Source: JACVRW01 sp963826165 (GTDB taxonomy: Bacteria; Actinomycetota; Thermoleophilia; Solirubrobacterales; Thermoleophilaceae). Taken from it: a stretch of DNA of 64,000 bases. A program made the position numbers and the translations under genes. This document shows positions 53,584 to 61,190 of the stretch, piece by piece. Positions within the stretch are counted from its first letter, which is position 1. Every line of letters starts with the position of its first letter. The DNA is taken from NCBI GenBank assembly GCA_963826165.1, contig CAWGWC010000009.1, positions 370,927 through 434,926 of the forward strand, written 5' to 3'. The notes below the pieces were generated by a model. It was given only the letters and a program-made list of their open reading frames with translations. It did not search any database and was not told the origin of the DNA.

Positions 53584-54924
53584 TCAGTCGCGGCTCCGGC
53601 GCGCGTACTTGTCTGGCCGCAGGGCTCGTGCCACGAAAGCAAGAAGGCGCAGTGCTGGGTTCACCCATCTCGTCAGACGCTGCCGTCCTCTCAGGCGATA
53701 GGCAACCTGCCACCAGGAGACGTGATCGAGCATTCGAGCCGCCGCCTCGCGGAGACCTACAGCTCGTGAGCTGGAACCCCGTACCGCGCCGGCAGTCTCA
53801 TCCATCAAGGCGACTACATGCCCGACAAAGTGTCGATACGTGTACAGACCTGAACCGACCACATCCTGGTAGGCCTGTTCGACAACATCGTTCCGGCGTT
53901 GCTCATCCGTGGCGAGGTTGAGTACCTCTTCGAGGTTCGAAAGGTCACGCCTCACCGCCAGATAGTGGCGTCCGGGTTTCAAGACACCGTCGTAGTCTCC
54001 CTCCACCAAGATCTGCCCGGTCTTGGTGGCGCATGCTTCAAGATGGCGGGGCGATAGGGCGAAGAGAGACAGTTCGCCGTCGCGGTTGGGAAAGCAAGCG
54101 GCCTCGATCTCCTCGAAGTCGGCGCCGGGATGCTCAGCGACGTAGCGCTCGGTGCGGGCTCGGAGGCTCCCGTCCCGATCGAGAATGCTCGCCCCGCCTT
54201 CCACGCCCAGGGTCCACCGCCACGATGCGAGAGCTCGAAACCAGTCGTCTCCCACCAGGACCCCGTCCGGCCGCAACGAGATGTCAGCGGTGAGACCGCT
54301 TGCTCGGGCAGCGCTCTGACCGGCACGCGCGATCGACGTCTTGAGGAGCCCGTGGCGTCCGAGGTAGGCGCGCTCCGCGCCGGCGCGGTAGCCCACGTCG
54401 ATCGATCGTCCTGGACCTCGCTCCACGATGGTGGTGATTCGGCGCACCGTGGCGTCGTCGAGGTAGCCCGTGAGCACACGCTCGAAGCGCACCTTCTCTG
54501 AGTCGACGCCCGCGTAGATCTTGGGCCACTCCGAGGGCGGTGAAACCGAGCAAACGATGTCCACCTCGCAGTCGCGAATGAAGCGACAGAGGAGGTCAGA
54601 CTTGAGGAATTCGTCCTGGGGAAGTGCGATCCGGACGCCTCCCGAGCGCGCCGCGCTCAGCGCACGCTCGAAGAGCAGCTGCGTGGTTTGCTCATCTCCC
54701 CAGCGCAGCGCGGAAAGTAGGCTTGTGTGGAAGATCACAGCGTCCGGCTCCACGCCGACCATCCACGCTGGCGTGTCACGGAGCATCGCATTGACGTAGA
54801 AGCAACGGGTCTTCGAATAGCGGCGGAACGAGTACAGGTGGTCGCTCACCGTCGACCTCAACGGATGCTGCATCAAGGCGTAGACGATCAGCAGCCTGCC
54901 GGTGATGCCGTCCATAGCCGGCAT
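53584..54924 (-). CDS. single module-A glycosyltransferase-like protein
   Basis: About 446 residues, closely matching the N half of the A-B protein: VYALMQHPLRSTVSDHLYSF, IALPQDEFLKSDLLCRF, VSPPSEWPKIYAGVDSEKV, RVLTGYLDDATV, GVEGGASILDRDGSLRART, FPNRDGELSLFALSPRHLEA and HYLAVRRDLSNLEEVL. The basic C-terminal tail may contact the membrane. ATG 54924 follows the wzt stop by one base; ATG 54915 is an alternative. Likely a transferase working on the ABC-exported glycan. Confidence 0.75.
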   Translation of the reverse strand: MPAMDGITGRLLIVYALMQHPLRSTVSDHLYSFRRYSKTRCFYVNAMLRDTPAWMVGVEPDAVIFHTSLLSALRWGDEQTTQLLFERALSAARSGGVRIALPQDEFLKSDLLCRFIRDCEVDIVCSVSPPSEWPKIYAGVDSEKVRFERVLTGYLDDATVRRITTIVERGPGRSIDVGYRAGAERAYLGRHGLLKTSIARAGQSAARASGLTADISLRPDGVLVGDDWFRALASWRWTLGVEGGASILDRDGSLRARTERYVAEHPGADFEEIEAACFPNRDGELSLFALSPRHLEACATKTGQILVEGDYDGVLKPGRHYLAVRRDLSNLEEVLNLATDEQRRNDVVEQAYQDVVGSGLYTYRHFVGHVVALMDETAGAVRGSSSRAVGLREAAARMLDHVSWWQVAYRLRGRQRLTRWVNPALRLLAFVARALRPDKYARRSRD

Positions 54925-54925
54925 G

Positions 54926-56221
54926 TCAGGCTTCGGTGGAGAGTTGCCTATCCGCAGTGATGCGACTCCATTCTGACTCGGGGCGCACATAACCGCGGAC
55001 GCCAGGCCACGGATAGTGGTCCCGACCGGACTCCGGAACATTTAGGGCGGTGAAGGCCATCACCTGCTCGAGATAGTCCATCGTGACGCCCGATCGCCGG
55101 TGAACAGCCACATCTAGGGCGTATTCCCCTGGGAGCAGGGTCGCGCTCAGCTCTACCGATACTCGACTCGTTCCCGCCACGAGCGCGTCGGACGGCCGCT
55201 CACGATCGATGCTTTGGGCGGTGAGCACTCTCTGCCCTTCCGCACTCGAGATGCCCACCTCGAACACCGCATCGGCGATCGGCTCAAGGCTTTCGACGAG
55301 AAGGCCGATCCGCATTGGCTGGCCGAAGTGCACCCCGGTCAACGGCTCCCCCTCCAGCGACGTGAGCGTTATCTCTCGGACGCGCGCTGCTCCGGTGCCA
55401 AAGCGCGGGACGTCGGGGGCGACGGAGCTGACGCCTCCGGTCTGTCGGCGACCCGTGCGGGCCAGGTACTCCGCCACCACCGGGCCGGGCAGCCCGTCCA
55501 TGGTCACGCGGCCGGACTCGATTAGGAGTGCCCTGTCGCACAGCCGTTGGAGCACGTTCATGTTGTGGCTGACAAACACGACTGCACGTCCCTGGCCAGC
55601 GACCTCGTGCATCTTGCCCAGACACTTCTTCTGAAACTCTGCGTCTCCGACGGCCAGGACTTCATCGACCAACAGCACGTCCGATTCGAGATGCGCGGCG
55701 ATCGAGAACGCCAGCCGTACGCCCATGCCGCTTGAGTAATGCTTCACTGGCGTGTCCAGAAAGCGGCCGATACCTGAGAAGTCCACGATGGTGTCGAGAT
55801 TCTGCTGGATCTCCCGCCGCCTCATGCCCAGAATCGAGCCATTGAGGAACACGTTCTCACGTCCGGTCAGCTCGGGATGGAAGCCGCTCCCGACTTCGAG
55901 CAGCGTGGCGATACGGCCGACAATCGTGACCGTTCCGGTCGTGGGAGCAGTTATACGCGAGAGAATCTTCAGCAGGGTGCTCTTTCCGGCGCCATTACGG
56001 CCAACCAGTCCGAGCGTCTCGCCCGGGTGCAGCTCGAAGGAGACATTCTTTAGGGCCCAGAAGCCGTCCTGCTGGCTCTTGCGCCGGTAACGTCGACGGA
56101 TGCCCTTGACATTTGCCGTCAAGCCCTCGGAAAGGGTGGTGGCGCCTCCTGCGTGAAGGGAGTACCGCTTTCCGATGTCCTCGGCGGTTACCGATCCACC
56201 TGGCACGGGCTCAGAGATCAT
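54926..56221 (-). CDS. wzt: ABC transporter ATP-binding protein, Wzt type
   Basis: A 431-residue protein: Walker A GLVGRNGAGKSTLLKILSR, Q-loop region, signature KHYSSGMGVRLAFSIAAHLE, Walker B DVLLVDEVLAVGDAEFQKKC and switch FVSHNMNVL. A C-terminal domain of about 170 residues follows from roughly residue 265 (beta-rich, VRVSVELSATLLPGEYALDV-like), as in Wzt proteins that bind the modified end of the glycan. It powers export of a finished lipid-linked polysaccharide. Overlaps wzm by 11 nt. Confidence 0.93.
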   Translation of the reverse strand: MISEPVPGGSVTAEDIGKRYSLHAGGATTLSEGLTANVKGIRRRYRRKSQQDGFWALKNVSFELHPGETLGLVGRNGAGKSTLLKILSRITAPTTGTVTIVGRIATLLEVGSGFHPELTGRENVFLNGSILGMRRREIQQNLDTIVDFSGIGRFLDTPVKHYSSGMGVRLAFSIAAHLESDVLLVDEVLAVGDAEFQKKCLGKMHEVAGQGRAVVFVSHNMNVLQRLCDRALLIESGRVTMDGLPGPVVAEYLARTGRRQTGGVSSVAPDVPRFGTGAARVREITLTSLEGEPLTGVHFGQPMRIGLLVESLEPIADAVFEVGISSAEGQRVLTAQSIDRERPSDALVAGTSRVSVELSATLLPGEYALDVAVHRRSGVTMDYLEQVMAFTALNVPESGRDHYPWPGVRGYVRPESEWSRITADRQLSTEA

Positions 56222-57044
56222 CGGCGAAGCCGGTCTCGGCGCGAGTGAAGAAGATCACTCCCGTCGTGAGCAGCGCGATGGCCGTAACGACCGGAACGAT
56301 GATGATTTCGCCGGGGGGACTGGTTCCAAGCATGGCCCAGCGAAAGCCCTCAAGTACCCCCACCATCGGGTTGAGGGCGTAAAACGGTTGGACCGCCTCG
56401 GGCACCAGATCCAGCTGGTAGAGCACCGGACTGACGAACAGGCCGAGCTGCAGGGTGAATGGGACGACGTGCTGAACATCTCGGTAACGCACCGCTAGCG
56501 CGGACAACCAGAGGCCTGCCCCGAGAACCGTGCCCGCGGCGAGGAGCACAACCAGGGGCACGAGTACAACCTGCGGTGGTGGGGCCACACCCCACAGCGC
56601 CATTGCGACGCCGAGCACCCCGAAGGCCACTAGGAAGTCCACGACGGGTGGGAGAAGGGCCGCGAGCGGGATCACCAGTCGAGGGAAATAGACCTTCGAA
56701 ATGAGTGCGCCGCTGGCAAGGGTGCTCCCGGAGATGTGGCTCAGGCTCGACGTAACAAACAACCAGATCGTCATGCCGGCTAGGGCAAACACGGGAAAGG
56801 GGATCCCTCCGGAGGGTGGCCTTCCCCACAGGCCGAGCACGAGGCTGAATGCGGCTGCGAACCCCACGGGCTGGGCGATAGCCCATGCCGCACCTACAGC
56901 CGTCTGTCGATACCGCACCGCCAGATCTCGGCGCGCCATGAAGTAGGCGAGCTCTCGGTAGTGCCAAAGCTGGGGGAAATCCGGAAGTCGCCAGCCGCTC
57001 GGTGGCCGAATCACCTCACCGGGGGGCGCTCCAGTGTCAGCCAT
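56211..57044 (-). CDS. wzm: ABC-2 type polysaccharide export permease, Wzm type
   Basis: A 277-residue protein with six membrane segments and the family motifs RRDLAVRYRQTAVGAAWAIA at the N-terminus, ALISKVYFPRLVIPLAALL and YALNPMVGVLEGFRWAML near the end. It is the membrane partner of Wzt. ATG 57044 overlaps the end of a degraded methyltransferase gene; whether translation was once coupled to it is inferred. Confidence 0.93.
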   Translation of the reverse strand: MADTGAPPGEVIRPPSGWRLPDFPQLWHYRELAYFMARRDLAVRYRQTAVGAAWAIAQPVGFAAAFSLVLGLWGRPPSGGIPFPVFALAGMTIWLFVTSSLSHISGSTLASGALISKVYFPRLVIPLAALLPPVVDFLVAFGVLGVAMALWGVAPPPQVVLVPLVVLLAAGTVLGAGLWLSALAVRYRDVQHVVPFTLQLGLFVSPVLYQLDLVPEAVQPFYALNPMVGVLEGFRWAMLGTSPPGEIIIVPVVTAIALLTTGVIFFTRAETGFADDL

Positions 57045-57422
57045 CAGACAGCCGTTCTAGTCGTACCGATAGCCCCTGAGCGTCGCGTGCGGTAACGAGA
57101 TTGGCCCAATAGGGGATGCGCACGACCAGCAGGCCGGCCGGTGCTGACATCACGTACGTCGAGACCGCGGAGATCGCCCAGAGTCGCCTGTAGGCGAGCA
57201 TCTTCGATCTCAAGATGATGCTCGAGTTGAATCGAGGCCTTCAGATCGTTCTCCGCAATGCGGTCATAGCGCTCCCGGTACGCATCACAGATGGTCGTCT
57301 GGGGGTCGCCGGTGGCGACCAGTTCGGGCACGCCAGCACGTCGCTCGAAGCGACGACCACACCCCCGCGCCTGCGCGTGGTGAGTTGCGGCAGCTCTCTC
57401 CGCGGTCGGGGCAGACAATCAC
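57037..57422 (-). pseudogene. remnant of a zinc-ribbon SAM methyltransferase
   Basis: GTG 57422 overlaps the stop of the epimerase. The remains are: a damaged zinc ribbon (VCPDRGE, where Cys is expected in place of the Arg); after a frame change, CGRRFERRAGVPELVATGDP and YDRIAENDLKASIQLEHHLE; LRGLDVRDVSTG; then, after another frame change, AGLLVVRIPYWANLVTARDA to a stop at 57037. The segment from SAM motif I to the post-IV strand, about 80 residues, is missing. Frameshifts, a lost zinc ligand and an internal deletion together indicate real decay rather than a read error. Confidence 0.65.
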
Positions 57423-58483
57423 GGCGTTGCGAGGAGCGGACGCAGGTCCGGCACCCTCTCGGCGTGCTTCGCCATGCACCGCTCGATCCAATCTAGGTTG
57501 TCGCGTGTCCACTGGATCGTGCGCTCGAGGCCATCTCGCAGTGGGGTCCCGGCCTCAAAGCCAAGCTCAGCGCGCGCTTTGTCGGTCGACCCGAAGCGCT
57601 GGCCGGAGTGGTCCCAGTCGCGCGGTGGCCTCAGATCCATCGCTTTCGGGTTTCCCGCCAGTTCATTGATCAGCTCGGCTAGCTCGCGGATGGTGGTTTC
57701 CACTCCGCTCGCAAGGTTGTAGACCTCTCCCGCCTGGCCGCGCGTGGCGCAGGCGATCAGTCCCTCGGCCATGTCCTCCACGTAGATCAGGTCGCGGCTC
57801 GCGATGCCGCCGTTCTCCACTGGCAGCGCCTCGTGCTTGAGCGCCTTGTAGATGAACGTGGGGGTCACGTTGCGCCACACCGTGTTGACCGTGCCGCGCC
57901 ACTGGCCCGCGCCAAGCACCTCGCCGGGGCCGTAGACGTTCTGAAAGCGCGCCTTGATGACCGGAAGGCCAAAACGGGAGTGGTAGTAGTTGGCGTAGTA
58001 CTCGCCGATGATCTTCGAGATCTGGTAAGGGCTGTCGAGGTGCAGGGACACGGGTGCGTCTTCCTGCGTTGCCTCCGCCCCGGCGAACGTCTTCTCCGCA
58101 ACGGTGCAGCCGGCCGACGCATAGACGACTCGCCTCAGCCGCTGATGATCCTTTAGGGCCTCGAATAGCTTAAGGCTGGTTAGCGTGTTGTGCTCGTGGT
58201 CGGCGAGCGGATCGGCCATCGAGCTTTGGTTGCCGTGATAGGTCGAGAGATGAAAGACGTAGTCGAGGTCCTCTGGCAGCGACGCGAGCACCTTGTCGTC
58301 GTTAATGGATGCCTCGACGAACCGCACGGCCGGGTCATCGAGCAGGTTCTCCCGCTCCGCGGAAAGGAGGTTGTCGACCACGAGAATCTCCCGCGGCGAG
58401 GATGCGAGCAGGGCGCGCACGAGGTTCGATCCGACGAACCCGGCGCCGCCCACCACCAGGATGCGTTGTCCTCCTTCGAGCAC
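57419..58483 (-). CDS. NAD-dependent sugar epimerase/dehydratase (SDR)
   Basis: A 354-residue extended SDR: ILVVGGAGFVGSNLVRALLA, YVFHLSTYHGNQSSMADPLA, VVYASAGCTVAEK, active-site YQISKIIGEYYANYY, VYGPGEVLGAGQWRG and SRDLIYVEDMAEGLIACA. The sugar substrate is not clear. GTG 58483. It heads the coupled group with the methyltransferase remnant, wzm, wzt and the module-A gene. Confidence 0.88.
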   Translation of the reverse strand: MLEGGQRILVVGGAGFVGSNLVRALLASSPREILVVDNLLSAERENLLDDPAVRFVEASINDDKVLASLPEDLDYVFHLSTYHGNQSSMADPLADHEHNTLTSLKLFEALKDHQRLRRVVYASAGCTVAEKTFAGAEATQEDAPVSLHLDSPYQISKIIGEYYANYYHSRFGLPVIKARFQNVYGPGEVLGAGQWRGTVNTVWRNVTPTFIYKALKHEALPVENGGIASRDLIYVEDMAEGLIACATRGQAGEVYNLASGVETTIRELAELINELAGNPKAMDLRPPRDWDHSGQRFGSTDKARAELGFEAGTPLRDGLERTIQWTRDNLDWIERCMAKHAERVPDLRPLLATP

Positions 58484-58624
58484 GGCGAACGAGTGTAGTC
58501 GGCGCTGGGCAAGGCCCTAGCAGCGAACTTGCGGAACGTGACAGAGCGCGGACGCGATCCCCCTTCACTGTTCGTGACGAGCCAGCAGCGTCCCTGTCGG
58601 ACGCTCCTCGCTCGGGCGCAGCCG

Positions 58625-59527
58625 CTAGCCGGTGAATGGCTGCTGATCGATCTCGACCCGTGTGGCAGCATTGGGTTCGCCGGCGAGGTAGTCGACGCCA
58701 GCCAGCAACGCGACCCGATACCAGAAGAGAGTTGCGTCATGCCGAAGCAGTGACCGCCCCTCGGGATGAGCGCGGGCCTCGCCGATGGAAAGGACCCGGC
58801 CTCCAACCGAATAGTAAGCGCCGAAGGTGGGGTCGTAGTAATGCCAGGCGCCGTCGTAGAATACCTCGGCGGCGATGTGGCCGGAGCCGTTCTCGTACCA
58901 CAGCTGGACGCTGCGCACCGGTAGGCCGAACCGCTTGACGATCGCCGCGAATGTCAGCGCGGCATGCCCACAGATCCCGGACCCCACCTCGAGCACACCG
59001 TTCGGTGTCGGCGTGGGTCGCGTACCGGCGATCACGTTCATGTATCCGTAGCCCGGTGCGGTGACGTGGCCGACGACGTAGCTCATCGCCGCGTGGGCGA
59101 CTAGCGCCTCGCGGGAGGGGGCCGCGTCGGTCGAGCGGAGCACGAGTTGGCTATACGCCACTTCGCGCCGAACCTGCTCGACAGCACGCTCGAGCGCCGA
59201 CGGGATGGCGCTCGCACGGGCCCGGAGCAGTGCGGCCTGTCGCACCGCGTCGTCGCGCTCGGCCGTTCGCGTATCCAAAGTCCGCTCGAGGTCGACCGCG
59301 CGCCGGTCTAGCGCCACGGCTCGGGACCGCTGGGCAGCGAGACGCCGTCGCAGCGTCCTCATTCGGACACGTAGCCGATCGACGGACGATCCCGAGCTCG
59401 AAGCGGATGGGGCGTCGCGGGCGGTGGCTCTTTGCGCGACCGATGGTGCAACCGCGAACACGTCGTGGGGAAGTAGCAGCACAAAGACGGCTGTGGTCGC
59501 TACAGCGAGGTAAGTTCGAGTGCGCAT
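58625..59527 (-). CDS. secreted transglutaminase-like protein with coiled coil
   Basis: A 300-residue protein: signal peptide (TYLAVATTAVFVLLLPHDVF), an Arg/Ala-rich coiled-coil region (about 45-125), then a transglutaminase-like fold with Cys in GSGICGHAALTFAAIVKRFG, His in GSGHIAAEVFYDG and Asp in WHYYDPTFGAYY, a plausible C-H-D triad. Such extracellular proteins can be proteases or amidases or act on peptidoglycan or proteins. Its place at the head of the Wzm/Wzt group suggests a surface role. A 141-bp gap separates it from the next gene. Confidence 0.75.
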   Translation of the reverse strand: MRTRTYLAVATTAVFVLLLPHDVFAVAPSVAQRATARDAPSASSSGSSVDRLRVRMRTLRRRLAAQRSRAVALDRRAVDLERTLDTRTAERDDAVRQAALLRARASAIPSALERAVEQVRREVAYSQLVLRSTDAAPSREALVAHAAMSYVVGHVTAPGYGYMNVIAGTRPTPTPNGVLEVGSGICGHAALTFAAIVKRFGLPVRSVQLWYENGSGHIAAEVFYDGAWHYYDPTFGAYYSVGGRVLSIGEARAHPEGRSLLRHDATLFWYRVALLAGVDYLAGEPNAATRVEIDQQPFTG

Positions 59528-60227
59528 CGGAGATCCTCCTCGAGAGCGTGATTGCTCGGATGTCGACGAACCTACGGGACTGCGGCGCTGGGCACCAAGG
59601 CATCGCTAACTGGCAGTGGCGCGCACTCGCAGGCGCCGAACGATTCCCGCCCCGGTCCAGATTCAGGTCCGGGTGGGCGCCGGGCCCGCTGAGCTCGGTC
59701 GCTGCCGCCGAGCCGACACTCCCGCTCCCGAGTTCACGAAGCACAGGCGCTTGTCCGTGGCGCCGGGGTTGCTCCCGGCAGCGGTCCGAGCGCGCGGCGC
59801 CCTCCTTCGCCCCGTCGATCGCAGTGAGGATTGTGCCCAAGCTACGGCAGGACAGGCACGCAGATGACCGCGGCGTGCCACCGGCCGGACCCGCGAGCGC
59901 ACCGACCCGATTGCCCCAGGTTTGCGCAGCCGGCCGAGCGGCCGGCTCCGGCCACCCCCCTGCGCGGGACGGCCCATCAGTGGCATGAACATCGAGGGAC
60001 AACCATTCGTAACCGTTGGCCAGTCACACGGTGTACGCACCTGCCGCAGTTGCTCCCAATGATCTCGACCGGACGTTCGGGCAGGGCGGGAAGGAAAAGA
60101 CGTCCCTAGCTGCCCGCTGGCCGCTACCTCCTCTACAGCCGTGCGACGGACAACCGCGGGTGGGCGCGCGCGCCGCATTAGGCCTCGCGAGCGCAACCGC
60201 ATCGCCTTCACCGTCCGCCGCCGCTGA
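59528..60227. other. 700-bp stretch without a convincing gene
   Basis: No frame here shows a recognisable protein family over a useful length. A short plus-strand piece at about 60046-60130 reads NDLDRTFGQGGKEKTSL and resembles the start of a delta-60 (LDxTFGxGG) repeat protein, without a signal peptide or continuation. It could be a gene remnant. Promoters for the transglutaminase-like gene (minus, from 59527) should lie at the left end. I see no terminator or repeat worth calling. Confidence 0.5.
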
Positions 60228-61190
60228 TCAGCCGGACTTCTGCGTCGAGGTCTCCATCTCCTCGACCTTCAGGTGCGTGAACGTCTGGGTAACGCCGTTC
60301 TCCCTGTAGTAGTCGATCGCGTTGCGCACACCCTCGTCCAGCGGCGTCTTCGGCTCCCAGCCGAAGTCCTCGCGGATGCGTGAAGGGTCGAGCAGGATCG
60401 TGTAGGCGTCGTCCTCGCCCTTGGGGCGCACCTCCACCTCTTCGTCCAGCTCCACCTCGGGCAGCGCCGCGATCGTCGCGTCGAAGAGCTCCTTGATCGA
60501 GAAGTCCGAGCCCGATGAGGCGTGGTAGGTGCCGTGGCCCGTCCCGTCCACCACAGCCTGCCAAACCACGTCGATCAGGTCGTCGACGTAGATGAAGTCG
60601 CGGCGCGTGTCCATCACGAACACGCCCTTGCCCTCGGTGAGCCGGTGGAAGAAGGTCGGCAACGGGCCGGAGATGTTGCGCGGCCCGTAGGCGTTGGCCA
60701 AGCGCAGCGACACGAAGTCGAGGCCGGACATCTCGATGTACTGCTCGCCCGCGGTCTTGGAGATCGCGTAGCTCGAATCGGGCCGGATCGGATGTGACAG
60801 CGACACCGGCTGCTCCTCGGGAGTCGTGCCGTAACACAGCGCCGTCTGGAAGTAGAGAATGCGATCGACGCCTGCCGCCTGCGCCGCCCTTACGACGTTG
60901 GCCGTGCCCAGGGCGTTCGTGCGCACGTCCTCGCCCCACGCCTCCGGGTCCTTATAGGAGGCCGCGGCGTGAACCACGACGTCTGGCGAGAAGCCCTCGA
61001 AGGCTTGGTCGACCGCACCGCCGTCCTCGATCGTCGCCTCGACGATCGTCAGGCCGTCCCGCTCTGAGAGGTTGTCGCGGCGGCCCGTCGCGTAGTTGTC
61101 GATTACGAGGACCTGGTGGCCCTCATCCAACAGCCGATCGGCTAGATGGGAGCCGATGAACCCGGCTCCCCCGGTGATCAGGACTTTCAT
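60228..61190 (-). CDS. NAD-dependent sugar epimerase/dehydratase (SDR)
   Basis: A 320-residue extended SDR: VLITGGAGFIGSHLADRLLD, VVVHAAASYKDPEAWGED, YFQTALCYG, active-site YAISKTAGEQYIEM, RLANAYGPRNISGPLPTFF and RRDFIYVDDLIDVV. It resembles UDP-glucose/UDP-GlcNAc 4-epimerase-like enzymes. ATG 61190 has AAAGGA upstream and lies inside the last 68 nt of the asnB-like frame, so the two are co-expressed. Confidence 0.88.
   Translation of the reverse strand: MKVLITGGAGFIGSHLADRLLDEGHQVLVIDNYATGRRDNLSERDGLTIVEATIEDGGAVDQAFEGFSPDVVVHAAASYKDPEAWGEDVRTNALGTANVVRAAQAAGVDRILYFQTALCYGTTPEEQPVSLSHPIRPDSSYAISKTAGEQYIEMSGLDFVSLRLANAYGPRNISGPLPTFFHRLTEGKGVFVMDTRRDFIYVDDLIDVVWQAVVDGTGHGTYHASSGSDFSIKELFDATIAALPEVELDEEVEVRPKGEDDAYTILLDPSRIREDFGWEPKTPLDEGVRNAIDYYRENGVTQTFTHLKVEEMETSTQKSG

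Noticed and set aside
59151..60211. Minus-strand open frames across the 59.5-60.2 kb gap
   Set aside because: They are Arg/Pro/Ser-rich with no recognisable domain and partly overlap the transglutaminase-like gene in another frame.
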